From Robertmurraya siralis (GTDB lineage: Bacteria > Bacillota > Bacilli > Bacillales > Cytobacillaceae), in NCBI RefSeq assembly GCF_005502275.1, contig NZ_SWLZ01000006.1, positions 165,035 through 229,034 on the forward strand: DNA of 64,000 bases, given 5' to 3'. Positions 45,398 through 55,356 of the stretch are shown one piece after another. Below the pieces are notes generated by a model that searched no databases, was not told the DNA's origin, and worked only from the letters and a program-made list of their open reading frames with translations. How positions within the stretch are numbered: the stretch's first letter is position 1; every line of letters begins with the position of its first letter. The translations under genes and the position numbers were made by a program.

Positions 45398-46017
45398 AAG
45401 AATTGGGAAGGATTGAAAGCATTCAATCTAAAGGAAATACTCTCATTCTTGCCATTCAAGGAAAAAGGGTGCTTGAAGGCTTAAACATCGGGGATAGTAT
45501 TTCCGTAAATGGCGTCTGTTTAACCGTCACAAATTTTAGCCAGACTTCCTTTTTTGTTGATGTCATGCCTGAAACATTTAAAAGCACCTCTTTATCTATG
45601 TTGCAAAGAGGCTCTTTAGTGAATCTAGAACGTGCACTTGCAGCAAACGGACGATTCGGAGGACATTTTGTGACTGGACATGTAGATACCGTTGGACAAA
45701 TTTCGAAAAGAGAACAAAAGGAAAACGCCATTTACATTGAGCTTACTTTCCCAAATCAATTCAACCATCTCGTTTTATATAAAGGTTCAGTTGCTCTTGA
45801 CGGTACATCATTAACGATATTTGGGAATGAGCATAATCGATTAACAGTTTCTCTTATCCCTCATACAGTTAAGGAAAGTGTAGTTGGGCTTAAAAAAATC
45901 GGTGATCAGGTCAATATTGAATTCGATATGATTGGAAAATATTTATTTTCATTTTTTCAATCAAAAGAAATAAAGCGGGTTTCCATTGATTTACTAAAGG
46001 AAAATGGTTTTATGTAG
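45379..46017 (+). CDS. ribE: Riboflavin synthase alpha subunit
   Basis: A 212-residue enzyme with two lumazine-binding repeats. The first begins MFTGIIEELG with SVNGVCLTV at about 47-55, and the second has GHVDTVG and VALDGTSLTI. It joins two molecules of dimethyl-ribityl-lumazine into riboflavin. AAAGGAGG precedes the ATG inside the ribD end. Confidence 0.96.
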   Translation: MFTGIIEELGRIESIQSKGNTLILAIQGKRVLEGLNIGDSISVNGVCLTVTNFSQTSFFVDVMPETFKSTSLSMLQRGSLVNLERALAANGRFGGHFVTGHVDTVGQISKREQKENAIYIELTFPNQFNHLVLYKGSVALDGTSLTIFGNEHNRLTVSLIPHTVKESVVGLKKIGDQVNIEFDMIGKYLFSFFQSKEIKRVSIDLLKENGFM

Positions 46018-46044
46018 CTTTGCCATGAAAGGAGGAATAAATTG

Positions 46045-47241
46045 ATGTTCCATTCAATCGAGGATGCATTAGTAGATTTAAAGGAAGGAAAAATGATTAT
46101 TGTTTGTGATGATGAAGATCGCGAAAATGAAGGAGATTTACTTGGTTTAGCAGAATTTGCAACACCGGAAATGATTAATTTCATGGCAAAGGAAGGACGC
46201 GGACTCATATGTGTTCCCCTTGCAGAATCCACTGCGAAGAAGCTTAAACTTCAGCCAATGGTTGAAAATAACACTGATAATCATGAGACCGCCTTTACCG
46301 TCAGTGTTGATCATATAAATACAACAACAGGAATCAGTGCCTATGAACGAGCATTGACAGTGAAAAAACTAATTGATGACAACTCCCTTCCACATGATTT
46401 CAGAAGGCCAGGTCATATTTTTCCCCTTATCGCCAAGGAGGGAGGAGTTTTGTGTCGAGCTGGACATACAGAAGCAGCTATTGATTTAGCTAGATTAGCA
46501 AATTCTAAACAAGCAGGCATCATTTGTGAAGTGATGAATAATGACGGAACAATGGCACGAGTTGACGATCTAATGCTATTGGCGGATAAATTCGACTTGA
46601 AAATAATTACAATAAAAGAATTGATAAAGTATCGACTTGAACACGATTCAGTAATCGAACGTCATGTTGAAATACATCTCCCTACCAAATTTGGAGAATT
46701 TGAAGCAATTGGCTTTACAAGTAAAACAGATAACAAGGAACATGTCGCCCTGATAAAAGGGAATATTCGGGAAGATGAATCAATTCTTGTAAGAGTGCAT
46801 TCAGAATGTTTAACAGGTGACGTATTTGGGTCAAATCGCTGTGATTGTGGTCCGCAACTACATGCTGCTCTGGAACAAATTGAGAAGGAAGGCCGCGGAA
46901 TTCTACTTTATATGAGACAGGAAGGCAGAGGCATTGGACTCATAAATAAATTAAGAGCTTACAAACTTCAAGAACAAGGTTATGACACCGTCGAAGCTAA
47001 TCAGAAACTGGGTTTCCAAGCTGATTTAAGAAATTATGGAACCAGTGCGCAAATCTTGCGAAATCTCGGTGTTCGAAAGCTGCGTTTATTAACAAATAAC
47101 CCACGAAAGATCGCAGGTCTTGCAGGTTTAGGTTTAGAAGTAGTGGAACAAATTCCCCTGCAAATGCCAACAAAAAAAGAAAATGTAAGCTACTTAAAAA
47201 CGAAGCAAGAAAAACTTGGACATTTACTATCCATTGATTAA
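46045..47241 (+). CDS. ribBA: Bifunctional DHBP synthase/GTP cyclohydrolase II
   Basis: A 398-residue fusion. The RibB half (1-200) contains [10 protein letters not shown] and [14 protein letters not shown] with RAGHTEAA; the RibA half has the zinc site [18 protein letters not shown] and RQEGRGIGL. It opens both branches of riboflavin synthesis. The ATG at 46045 gives the usual MFHSIEDAL start; a TTG one codon earlier is in frame. GGAGGAAT precedes it. Confidence 0.96.
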   Translation: MFHSIEDALVDLKEGKMIIVCDDEDRENEGDLLGLAEFATPEMINFMAKEGRGLICVPLAESTAKKLKLQPMVENNTDNHETAFTVSVDHINTTTGISAYERALTVKKLIDDNSLPHDFRRPGHIFPLIAKEGGVLCRAGHTEAAIDLARLANSKQAGIICEVMNNDGTMARVDDLMLLADKFDLKIITIKELIKYRLEHDSVIERHVEIHLPTKFGEFEAIGFTSKTDNKEHVALIKGNIREDESILVRVHSECLTGDVFGSNRCDCGPQLHAALEQIEKEGRGILLYMRQEGRGIGLINKLRAYKLQEQGYDTVEANQKLGFQADLRNYGTSAQILRNLGVRKLRLLTNNPRKIAGLAGLGLEVVEQIPLQMPTKKENVSYLKTKQEKLGHLLSID

Positions 47242-47282
47242 CTTGAACACATATTTTAAATTTTTATAGGAGTGAATCGATC

Positions 47283-47750
47283 ATGGCAAAAATACTTGAA
47301 GGAAATTTAGTCGGTACTGGATTGAAAATTGGAATCGTTGTATCTCGTTTCAATGAATTTATTACGAGTAAACTATTGGCTGGAGCCGAGGATGGATTAA
47401 TAAGGCATGGTGTTAAGGATGAAGATATTACCGTAATGTGGGTACCTGGAGCCTTTGAAATCCCTCTCGCTGCTAAAAAATTAGCTGACCAAAGAATCTT
47501 TGATGCGATTATCACCCTTGGAACAGTCATTAGAGGAGCAACACCTCACTTCGAATATGTCAGCAGTGAAGTCGCAAAAGGTGTTGCCGCTACTGGAATG
47601 CAAAGTGGTACACCGATTATCTTTGGTGTCCTTACTACAGATTCAATTGAACAAGCGATCGAAAGAGCCGGAACAAAAGCGGGTAACAAAGGCTATGAAG
47701 CAGCTGTTGGAGCCATTGAAATGGGAAATCTTTATCAGCATTTCAATTAA
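47283..47750 (+). CDS. ribH: 6,7-dimethyl-8-ribityllumazine synthase
   Basis: A 155-residue protein that assembles into icosahedral 60-mers in Bacillus and may encase riboflavin synthase. Motifs: [47 protein letters not shown] (catalytic His) and [11 protein letters not shown]. It is the last gene of the operon. Confidence 0.96.
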   Translation: MAKILEGNLVGTGLKIGIVVSRFNEFITSKLLAGAEDGLIRHGVKDEDITVMWVPGAFEIPLAAKKLADQRIFDAIITLGTVIRGATPHFEYVSSEVAKGVAATGMQSGTPIIFGVLTTDSIEQAIERAGTKAGNKGYEAAVGAIEMGNLYQHFN

Positions 47751-47967
47751 ACGATTTTCAGCTTTCGAGAAAGATGCCATCGAATAAGTATAGCTATGGT
47801 ATTTAACAAGAAATTTATGGGGATTTTAAAGTCGATTGTGGAGCTCCACGTAAAAACACGGACTTGACGTTCAAATGAGCTGTTTATTATCAGTTTTATT
47901 CGAGTACCTTTTATTGTTGCAGTGCTTTGTGAATAATTGCGGCTCTCCCTTATATCGCCTTAGCTCA
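47751..47967. other. Intergenic DNA after ribH
   Basis: No gene is visible. A weak hairpin (CAGCTTTCGAGAAAG) near 47760 could act for ribH, but the clear terminator lies further right. Confidence 0.4.
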
Positions 47968-48012
47968 AAAAGAAAGTGGAGAGAAAGAAATCTTTTATCT
48001 CCACTTTCTTTT
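47968..48012. terminator. Bidirectional terminator between ribH and the MMPL locus
   Basis: AAAAGAAAGTGGAGA (47968-47982) and TCTCCACTTTCTTTT (47998-48012) pair perfectly over 15 bases. Confidence 0.85.
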
Positions 48013-48071
48013 ACTATATTGAATGAAGGCTTCTCAATTCGTGCCTTCGAATTTAAACTCATATCATTTGA

Positions 48072-49901
48072 TTACTTAAAAAGTTTTAACAAACGAGCCC
48101 AGAATCCTTGTGGTTCTTCCTCCAATTCTTCAACCTTTTCAGGTTCCTCATATTTAATGCTTTCTGTTTTTAAAACAAATTGGACAGAATTGATGTTTTC
48201 ATTTTCCCCTGACATGAAAGATACGGCTTCAAAGTCAGACTTATCGTATTCAGCCATCATTTGCTCAACTTCTTCCTTCATTTGCTCTGGAATATTACTT
48301 GTCGCATCTTTTAGATCCCCAGTACCGTCGTGGAGCCCACTGACACCACTTTCTAATTCGCCGGTCCCAGTTGACAAATCAGCAATACCACTATTGAGCA
48401 TGCCGTATGAGCTTGATAATTGACTTACCCCACCTGCATAACCGACTAATCCAGAGTGGAATTTTTTATAATTCGCTGAAAGATCGCTAATTCCTTTTTG
48501 TAATAGAACAAATGAATCTGCCATATCGTTATTTTCTAGGGAAGAAGAAATTCCTTTTGCCATTGTTTCAAGATGCGTCGTTATCTCTAGAAGACCTCCA
48601 CTAACCTGTTCTAATGTAGAATTCACCCCATCAAAAGCAGCTTTGACAGCTGCATAAGTGCCTTTTGCTTTAAGTGCGGCAGAATAGGTATCCAGCAATC
48701 GGTCTAATACATCGGGATCAGCACCGCTACCATATAGCTCTTGGATTTGTGCTTCGGAAATTTCTTGTGCTGGAATAGCATTCATCGCACCATCTAAAGT
48801 TTGGTATGAAATAGCGTAATTTTTCTTTAGCGTAGCTAAACCTGTTGACGTTTTTTTTAATCTTCCCGCTATTTGGTGCAGTCCATCTTGAAGCTTTTTC
48901 AATTCCCCAAGGTCCATCTCTTCTGAATTACTGCTTAACGATCGATTCAACATTACAAGAGCTTCATTAATTTGCTTTGACGCATCAATTAATGAAGAGG
49001 ATGAAGCGGCGACTGCCTTCATTCCATCTTGATATTGTTCAGAACCCGTACGGAGCTCTTTCACTCCTGAATTTATTTGTGAGACACCTGTATCAAGTTC
49101 TCCAACTCCATTATGGAGCTCTTCAATTGCATCTGTTAGGGATTCCATGTCACCGACCATTTCATCGATATCTGGGGAATCAATGGCCATTGATGATGGA
49201 ACTGCTGATATATCGATGCCTTCTAGTTCAAAGCCTTGAACATCAGCTTCAACGAGGAAGTCCCCTTCTTTTTCAGGCATCACTGTAAAGGTGATTTGCT
49301 TGTTTTTTCCCGCATTTGCAATCATCCCATCTTGTGCCACAATATTTCGATACATCTCTAAATCTAAAGAAAGTGAAACCTGCAATAAATAGTTTTGGAA
49401 AAATATAGGGTCTACTTCCTCATTGGCATTTGTCTGAACCCTGATTTGAACATGCCCGTCTTTTCCGGCAAGCTCATCAGGGGAAATCATTTTTCCATCT
49501 AACAGATAAGACACGGAAACATTCCATGGTAAGGATTGTTCATCAATATTTCCTTGATAGTAAAATTTTCCCTTAGGGGCAACAAATTCAACTGCACCAT
49601 TTTGCTGTTCGAGCTCGGCTAAATCCGTTAAATTTTTCAAATGAGAATAACGCCCAAAATCAACTACTTTCCCCGCCTGTTCTACATCCAAAATATTGAC
49701 GACATAAATCTCTTGTCTTTCACCCGTAGCACTTAGCTTTGCATAAACAACTTCATCCTTTGAAGAGACAGTGCCCTCCCTTGAAGAAACATCGTCTTCC
49801 GACTTACTTGAATTTGCAGCAGCCGTTACAAGAAATGAAGGAAGCAATAAAAGAAGCGCTACAAAGACAAATAAAATTTTCTTTATTTTCCTCATCATCA
49901 T
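48072..49901 (-). CDS. Secreted/anchored coiled-coil protein, YhgE/Pip-like, MMPL partner
   Basis: A 609-residue protein with a signal peptide (ILFVFVALLLLLPSFLVTAA). The middle and C-terminal part (about 255-560) is a long helical region rich in repeats such as LHNGVGELDTGVSQINSGVKEL (split: LHNGVGELDTG, VSQINSGVKEL) and LSTGTGELESGVSGLHDG, the pattern of YhgE/phage-infection-protein families. The C-terminus ends in a basic WARLLKLFK tail, possibly membrane-associated. It overlaps the MMPL transporter by four bases and is probably its extracellular partner. Confidence 0.78.
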   Translation of the reverse strand: MMMRKIKKILFVFVALLLLLPSFLVTAAANSSKSEDDVSSREGTVSSKDEVVYAKLSATGERQEIYVVNILDVEQAGKVVDFGRYSHLKNLTDLAELEQQNGAVEFVAPKGKFYYQGNIDEQSLPWNVSVSYLLDGKMISPDELAGKDGHVQIRVQTNANEEVDPIFFQNYLLQVSLSLDLEMYRNIVAQDGMIANAGKNKQITFTVMPEKEGDFLVEADVQGFELEGIDISAVPSSMAIDSPDIDEMVGDMESLTDAIEELHNGVGELDTGVSQINSGVKELRTGSEQYQDGMKAVAASSSSLIDASKQINEALVMLNRSLSSNSEEMDLGELKKLQDGLHQIAGRLKKTSTGLATLKKNYAISYQTLDGAMNAIPAQEISEAQIQELYGSGADPDVLDRLLDTYSAALKAKGTYAAVKAAFDGVNSTLEQVSGGLLEITTHLETMAKGISSSLENNDMADSFVLLQKGISDLSANYKKFHSGLVGYAGGVSQLSSSYGMLNSGIADLSTGTGELESGVSGLHDGTGDLKDATSNIPEQMKEEVEQMMAEYDKSDFEAVSFMSGENENINSVQFVLKTESIKYEEPEKVEELEEEPQGFWARLLKLFK

Positions 49902-51955
49902 TGCTCCTTATGAAAATTTGCTTTCCAAGTGGTTTTTATAATCAATTTGTCAAAAAGCACCAGCATCGCAGGTAAGAAAAATACAACTAAAATAAACGCA
50001 AGCAATGCTCCTCGACCTAACAATAGCCCAATGGAAGCAACAATTGGATTAGTCGACGTAATCCATAAAATGAAGCCTACACTTGATAAAATCGAAGCGG
50101 AAACTCCAATCGAGAATATTTTATCATCAATTGTTTTTCTGACCGCTTGAAAGACGTTCATTTCCTTTCGATAATCTCTATACGCATCTGTTAACAAAAT
50201 GGCATAATCAATCGTTGCTGCTAACTGAATAATACTAATAAGTAAATATCCCACATACTGAAGTGGTGAATCTGTAAAATATGGAACCGATAAATTAATC
50301 CATACAGATGTCTGAATCGTGAGAAGCAATATTACTGGAATCGAAATTGAACGGAATGTGACAAATAAAACCAAAGCAACAGTTCCAATCGTTAATAGAT
50401 TAACTAACTTATTGTCCTTTTCGACTGTCGTTTTGATGTCATACAAGGTCACGCTTTCCCCAACAAGATAGACATCTTCTTCATAATGCTCATCGGCTGC
50501 CTGTTGTACTTTTTCAATTAGCTGAAACGCTTCTTTTCCTTCATTTTTTGTTTCGGTTTGCAAGATGATTCGACTATAATTCTCGGAATAAAATTGTTCC
50601 GTAATAGCTGGATCTAAGTACTCAGGAGGAATCGCCGCACTGACTGTGTTGACATAAGCAAGAACACTTGTTACATGCTTGAGTTCCTCTAAATCATGTA
50701 CAAGCTCTTCTTCTTTGACAACGTCCCCTTTTGGAACGAGTAAAACAATCGGCGTACTCTCGCCAAACTCTTCTTTAATTTTCACAATATCGGCACCCGT
50801 CCTGGTTGTCTTCGGTTGCTCTCCAATGCCGTATGTAAAATCTGTTTTACTTTGTGCTAAGAAGGCTGGGACAATCAATAAAAGAACAAAAATAAAACTT
50901 ACTAGCCTAACTTTAACAACCCCATTTCCCATTTTTTTAAAGCTAGGGAGTAAAGGTTTGTGCTGTGTTTTATCAATCCATTTATAAAAAAGAAGCGTAA
51001 GCGCTGGTAAAAATACCATAACACTTATGAAGCTTAAAAGAATTCCTTTGACTAAATTAATTCCTAAGTCTGAGCCGATTTCGAATTCCATAAAGGACAG
51101 TGCTATAAACCCAAAAAAGGTAGTGGCCGCACTGGCAGCAATGGCAGAAAAGGATTTTTTCATCGCAAGCTCCATCGCTTCGTCCGGATCGGCAACTTTT
51201 TTCCGATAATCTGAAAAACTATGAAGTAGGAAAATCGCATAATCCAGTGAAACAGCTAATTGTAAAATGGGGGCCACTGACTGGGTAACGAAAGAAACTT
51301 CCCCAAGAAAAAAGTTGGTTCCCATATTAATTAAGACTGATATACCGATTGCCGTTAAGAAAAACAGTGGCTCTATCCATGAAGTGGTCGATACAACCAA
51401 AATGATAATGATAATTGGAACTAATAACATGGCTGCAAACATCGATTCTTTTCCTGCCATCGTTTGTTGGGTTGCAGTATTCACCGATTCACCGGCAAGA
51501 GCATTTTCTTCCCCGATAAGGTCGTAAATGGCTTGCGTCACCTGGACTTCATCACCTGGACGGATACTGAATAAATATATCGCTGTATCATTTTTATAAT
51601 ATGTTTCCACTGTTTTAGGCTCAGCCATTTCGAGCGGTGATTTAATATCAACCGCATCATCCAACCAAGTCACATCAGAGACACCATCAATTGCAGACAG
51701 CTGTTTTTTAAAAGTAAGCGCTTCTTGGAGCGTTACGTCTTTCACCATGACCCGATTGGATGGAACACCACCCTCGAATTCCTGCTCCATAATGTCCAAC
51801 GCGATTGTTGAGCCAGCATCCTTTGGCAAATAATCCTTCATATCGTAATTAACCGATACTGTAAAAAGTGCAAAGGTAGATATTATGGTCAGGATCATAA
51901 AAGTAATCGCAACGGATTTTTTATGTTTAATAACTCGTGCTGCAATGTTTATCAT
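49898..51955 (-). CDS. MMPL/RND family transporter
   Basis: A 685-residue export protein with about 12 membrane helices in two repeats. Each half has an extracytoplasmic domain (about 30-170 and 370-520). The second helix of each half carries the family motif region LDYAIFLLHSFSDYRKK and IDYAILLTDAYRDYRKE. Members move lipids, peptides or drugs. It is the first gene of an operon with the coiled-coil protein and is divergent from a TetR gene. The substrate is unknown. Confidence 0.87.
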   Translation of the reverse strand: MINIAARVIKHKKSVAITFMILTIISTFALFTVSVNYDMKDYLPKDAGSTIALDIMEQEFEGGVPSNRVMVKDVTLQEALTFKKQLSAIDGVSDVTWLDDAVDIKSPLEMAEPKTVETYYKNDTAIYLFSIRPGDEVQVTQAIYDLIGEENALAGESVNTATQQTMAGKESMFAAMLLVPIIIIILVVSTTSWIEPLFFLTAIGISVLINMGTNFFLGEVSFVTQSVAPILQLAVSLDYAIFLLHSFSDYRKKVADPDEAMELAMKKSFSAIAASAATTFFGFIALSFMEFEIGSDLGINLVKGILLSFISVMVFLPALTLLFYKWIDKTQHKPLLPSFKKMGNGVVKVRLVSFIFVLLLIVPAFLAQSKTDFTYGIGEQPKTTRTGADIVKIKEEFGESTPIVLLVPKGDVVKEEELVHDLEELKHVTSVLAYVNTVSAAIPPEYLDPAITEQFYSENYSRIILQTETKNEGKEAFQLIEKVQQAADEHYEEDVYLVGESVTLYDIKTTVEKDNKLVNLLTIGTVALVLFVTFRSISIPVILLLTIQTSVWINLSVPYFTDSPLQYVGYLLISIIQLAATIDYAILLTDAYRDYRKEMNVFQAVRKTIDDKIFSIGVSASILSSVGFILWITSTNPIVASIGLLLGRGALLAFILVVFFLPAMLVLFDKLIIKTTWKANFHKEQ

Positions 51956-52052
51956 CCCTCACCTCTCTTGCCATTTTTTTATATTCACCATATCATTATA
52001 GAAACAGGGTGTTGCCTATTCAATAATCAGTTTAACAACATCTGTAATTTTT

Positions 52053-52077
52053 CCAACACATTTAATAATTGTGTTGG
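52053..52077. promoter_or_regulatory. TetR-type operator between the MMPL operon and its regulator
   Basis: A perfect inverted repeat CCAACACA-N9-TGTGTTGG lies between the divergent genes, 31 bases before the TetR start. A looser pair, GTGTTG...CAACA, occurs at about 52008-52041. It is the expected binding site for the adjacent repressor. Confidence 0.7.
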
Positions 52078-52107
52078 GAAAATCAAAAATTCAAGGAGAG
52101 TTCACTC

Positions 52108-52674
52108 ATGAATTCCAAATTAGATCGACGCAAAAAGTATACACGCATGGCCTTAAAGCAAAGTTTGATCAAGTTATTAAAAGAAAAATCAATTTCTTCC
52201 ATTACCGTAAAAGAAATTTGTGAGCTTGCTGATATTAATCGCTCAACTTTTTATGCCCATTACCTCGATCATTTCGATCTCCTCGATAAAATTGAGGAAG
52301 AAATTATTCAAGATATGGCTGGTTACCTTAACCAATGCACCTATGATAAAGACGAGGGCGATCTTCAATTGATAGAGAGATTGCTAGAATACTTCACCTC
52401 TAAGCAAGAAGTTTGCCAAGTACTTCTAGACGAAAATACGGACACCAACTTCCAGAAAAAAGTGATCACTTTTGCTCACCAAGCCTTCATGCAAAATTGG
52501 AAAGCAGTACATACGCTTGACCCCAAGCTTTCTGTTTATATAAGTACCTTTATCATAAGCGGGAGCATCGATGTCATCAGAAAATGGCTCAATAACGGAA
52601 TGGATAAACCACCGAAAGAAATGGCAGAAGTGATAACTAAGCTGATAAAAAGTGGATTTTCCGGCTGTTTATGA
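52108..52674 (+). CDS. TetR family regulator of the MMPL locus
   Basis: A 188-residue regulator with an N-terminal helix-turn-helix (SISSITVKEICELADINRST, then FYAHYLDHFDLL). The C-terminal part resembles the TetR_C group linked to YhgE/MMPL genes. The ATG at 52108 follows CAAGGAGAG; an upstream in-frame ATG (52069) lies inside the operator. The divergent layout and shared palindrome imply autoregulation and control of the transporter. Confidence 0.88.
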   Translation: MNSKLDRRKKYTRMALKQSLIKLLKEKSISSITVKEICELADINRSTFYAHYLDHFDLLDKIEEEIIQDMAGYLNQCTYDKDEGDLQLIERLLEYFTSKQEVCQVLLDENTDTNFQKKVITFAHQAFMQNWKAVHTLDPKLSVYISTFIISGSIDVIRKWLNNGMDKPPKEMAEVITKLIKSGFSGCL

Positions 52675-52689
52675 AAATATACGTTAATG

Positions 52690-52961
52690 CCTTCTAATTT
52701 ATTAATTTTCCGCACCTCTGAGGTTGGTGTAATTGACAAAATAAAATGCCCATCGTCTTTTAATAGCTCCCAATTTGGCTATTCTTCTTGAAAACTTCCA
52801 GTTCCATAGGCTATATCTAAAATATCGTGACCTTGTTCAACGCCCAACAATTTTTCCGTGGAAGGTCTAATCACATCGATTACTTTCTTCGCCATATAAT
52901 CATCCCAATACTCGGCATTATCTTCCCATCTGTTTTTCGAGTCTTCATTAAGCTCTTTCCA
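52690..52961 (-). pseudogene. Relic of a SAM-dependent methyltransferase
   Basis: On the minus strand WKELNEDSKNRWEDNAEYWD and KLLGVEQGHDILDIAYGTGSF match the start and SAM motif of a class I methyltransferase. The reading ends at TAG soon after (FQEE*). Beyond it ELLKDDGHFILSITPTS matches a later part of the same fold, so the middle is missing. No start codon or ribosome-binding site is visible. It is a decayed and internally deleted gene. Confidence 0.65.
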
Positions 52962-53014
52962 GATAGTACGATTAGCTAATAAACAGGAGAATCCAAGGAA
53001 ATTGTCAAATATAA

Positions 53015-53043
53015 AAAGAGAGTAACCGTCGGTTACCCTCTTT
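53015..53043 (-). terminator. Terminator of the ABC/ArgH-like operon
   Basis: GAGGGTAACC and GGTTACTCTC pair around GAC on the minus strand and are followed by TTTTTATATTT. It lies 20 bases after the lyase stop. Confidence 0.85.
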
Positions 53044-53062
53044 AGCTATAAGCTGCATCTAC

Positions 53063-54586
53063 TTAATTTTGCGAATCCGTCCACTTTGAGGTAATGGTTT
53101 TGACGTTTAAAGCCGCTTTCGACAAATTATCTTTTCTTTCATTCAACCAAAAAATTAAATCACTTTGTTCCTTTTGTCTCACTTCAATCGTTTTTTCCAT
53201 CCTCGTTGGACTTGGTCCACCTTCTAAACTGCGTATTTGTACAAAATACTCAGGGCTTAAACATTGTTTTAATTCTTCCTCCGATAAGCTGGATTGTTTG
53301 CCTACTATTTTCATAAATTGCTTGTTTAACAGCTCCAACGTTAAAGAATGTAATGTAATTTGACCACTTCTCATCAATTCTTTAACAGTGGAACTAACAA
53401 CATGATGCGCCTGCCTGAAAGACAAACCGTCTTTTCTAACAATCGTGTCAGCTAACTCTGTTACATTTGCAAAGCTCTCTTGCGCCCTCTTTAAAAGAAC
53501 TTCCTTGTTTACTTCCATTGTCAATAATACAGAGGTCAACAATTCATAAATGCCGCCCAATTTCTCAACAGCTTTCCAAATATAGGGCTGCATATCGTCT
53601 TCCGTATCTACAATATCGCCAAATGGAGTATTATGAACCATTAACAAGACTGTTTGGCAATCTCCCGCCACGCTTGATAACAATGCTCTCATATGTTCCA
53701 TCGAAACAGGGTTTCTTTTTTGTGGCATAATAGAGCTAATTTGCACATATGGAGCAGAAAGGAGAAAAGCACCGTACTCTTGCGTTCCCCATAGTAGAAA
53801 ATCCTGCATCGACCTTCCTAAATTCAATGCTGATAGTTGAACCGATGTTGCAGTTTCAGCAATATAATCGGCTCCAGCTACTGCATCCCATGCATTATCA
53901 ATCACCTCTTCGAACCCTAACAGCTCCTTCATCCGTTCCCGATTAATGGCAAAGCCTGATGTTGTAAGTGCGGCCGCCCCCATACTGCTGCGATTAACTG
54001 TCCTAAAAGCTGCCTGCATTCGCTGAATATCTCGTGTCAGTACATCTGTCATGGCATTTAAATAGTGACTTAACGTGGTTGGCTGCGCTTGCTGTGTATG
54101 GGTATAGCCAATCATTACCGTTTCCTTATGCTCCGCCGTTAATTCAATAAGTGCTTCACGCAGTTTTATCGCCTTTTCAATTAAAACTAGTAATTTTGTT
54201 CGTAACGTCATTCTATAAATCGCGATTCCCATGTCATTTCGACTTCTAGCAATATGGAGATTACCCGCAATATCTCCTGCTTCTTCAATTAAAGAATGCT
54301 CTACTTCAAAAAATAAATCTTCAAATTCTCCCGTGTAACTGCTCAACTTTATCGTTTCAACATCTAGCTTCTGTACAGCTTTCGCAATCTTCTTCGCTTC
54401 GGCATCTTCAATAATTCCTTGCTCAACTAACATAATTAAATGTGCATAGTGAATTTCTAACATAGAGTCAATAAATTGTGTCTTCGCCTCATCATAAGCT
54501 GGTTCAAGTACCATTGACATATACGTTTTTGAAGGAAAGACTGCTCCTTCCTTATTGATGACCTGTTCCCTTAGCACTGATTTCAT
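53063..54586 (-). CDS. Argininosuccinate lyase-like protein
   Basis: A member of the fumarase/aspartase superfamily, about 507 residues. The ASL motifs are present: HIARSRNDMG, GYTHTQQAQPTTLSHY and the SSxMPxKxN signature as SSIMPQKRNP, and GGPSPTRMEK near the C-terminus. It is longer than typical ArgH (about 460). It lies in an ABC-transporter/creatininase operon, not with arginine genes, so it probably cleaves a different compound. The ATG at 54586 follows AAGGGATTG; the frame is open 13 codons further. Confidence 0.82.
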   Translation of the reverse strand: MKSVLREQVINKEGAVFPSKTYMSMVLEPAYDEAKTQFIDSMLEIHYAHLIMLVEQGIIEDAEAKKIAKAVQKLDVETIKLSSYTGEFEDLFFEVEHSLIEEAGDIAGNLHIARSRNDMGIAIYRMTLRTKLLVLIEKAIKLREALIELTAEHKETVMIGYTHTQQAQPTTLSHYLNAMTDVLTRDIQRMQAAFRTVNRSSMGAAALTTSGFAINRERMKELLGFEEVIDNAWDAVAGADYIAETATSVQLSALNLGRSMQDFLLWGTQEYGAFLLSAPYVQISSIMPQKRNPVSMEHMRALLSSVAGDCQTVLLMVHNTPFGDIVDTEDDMQPYIWKAVEKLGGIYELLTSVLLTMEVNKEVLLKRAQESFANVTELADTIVRKDGLSFRQAHHVVSSTVKELMRSGQITLHSLTLELLNKQFMKIVGKQSSLSEEELKQCLSPEYFVQIRSLEGGPSPTRMEKTIEVRQKEQSDLIFWLNERKDNLSKAALNVKTITSKWTDSQN

Positions 54587-54612
54587 TATAGTCAATCCCT
54601 TCTTGTCTACTA

Positions 54613-55341
54613 TTAGTAAAGCCAATTTTTAATTAACTCGTTTAAATTAGTGCTAGCTTTATGGACAATTTTTCTTCCCTTGTCTTCACTTATTTGTTGA
54701 ATTAAACCAGTATAACCATCCCATGAAACAGGGGTTCCCTCAACTAAAATATAGGGATGATCCGAAAGCGGAGTTTGTTCCTTAAACTCCTCGTCCCCTT
54801 GCTCCACTTCCACTAAATCTGGACGAAAGGCTTTAACTGCTGACATTTCAAAAGGACCGCCATGTCCCCGTCCTTTTGTTCCCTCAAATCCTATTTCTTT
54901 CGCATCATCAACGGCCACCATCTGCCACCAATTCACCAATAATATACTTGCATCAGTATGTTGCCCAGTCACATACTCTGCTACCGTTCGCGATAAGCCC
55001 ATATTGCCATCATGGGCATTTAACAGAATAACTTTCTTAATTCCCTGCTCAAGGATTCCAACAACAATATCTATTAAATACTCCTGCATGACACTGGGAC
55101 GAATCGTCAACGTCCCTTTGTACTTATTCGTTTTTCCAGGACACGCCGTGTAAGGTACTGTTGGATAAATGGCTCCACCTAAGCTAGGATCAATCAAATC
55201 TGCAAACCCTTCTGCTAATACAATATCAGTCCCTAATGGAGAATGAGGGCCATGGTATTCAAAGCTACCCAATGGGACAACAGCAAAAGGTGCCTGCTCA
55301 AGCCGATAAAGATCTCTTCCGTGAATATCACTTGCTTTCAT
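54613..55341 (-). CDS. Creatininase family amidohydrolase
   Basis: A 242-residue metal-dependent hydrolase. The metal and active-site residues of the fold are recognisable: Glu28 and His30 in GSFEYHGPHSPLGTDI (with Asp39), His in LLNAHDGNMG and Glu in GHGGPFEMSAVK. Family members open cyclic amides such as creatinine or act on amides and peptides. It sits between the ABC permease and the ArgH-like lyase, suggesting two successive steps on an imported substrate. Confidence 0.86.
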   Translation of the reverse strand: MKASDIHGRDLYRLEQAPFAVVPLGSFEYHGPHSPLGTDIVLAEGFADLIDPSLGGAIYPTVPYTACPGKTNKYKGTLTIRPSVMQEYLIDIVVGILEQGIKKVILLNAHDGNMGLSRTVAEYVTGQHTDASILLVNWWQMVAVDDAKEIGFEGTKGRGHGGPFEMSAVKAFRPDLVEVEQGDEEFKEQTPLSDHPYILVEGTPVSWDGYTGLIQQISEDKGRKIVHKASTNLNELIKNWLY

Positions 55342-55356
55342 AAACTTCTCTCCTTT

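Noticed and set aside
53063..54586. Arginine biosynthetic argH
   Set aside because: The protein has ASL motifs but is long and sits in a transport/creatininase operon with no other arginine genes, so the argH symbol was not given.
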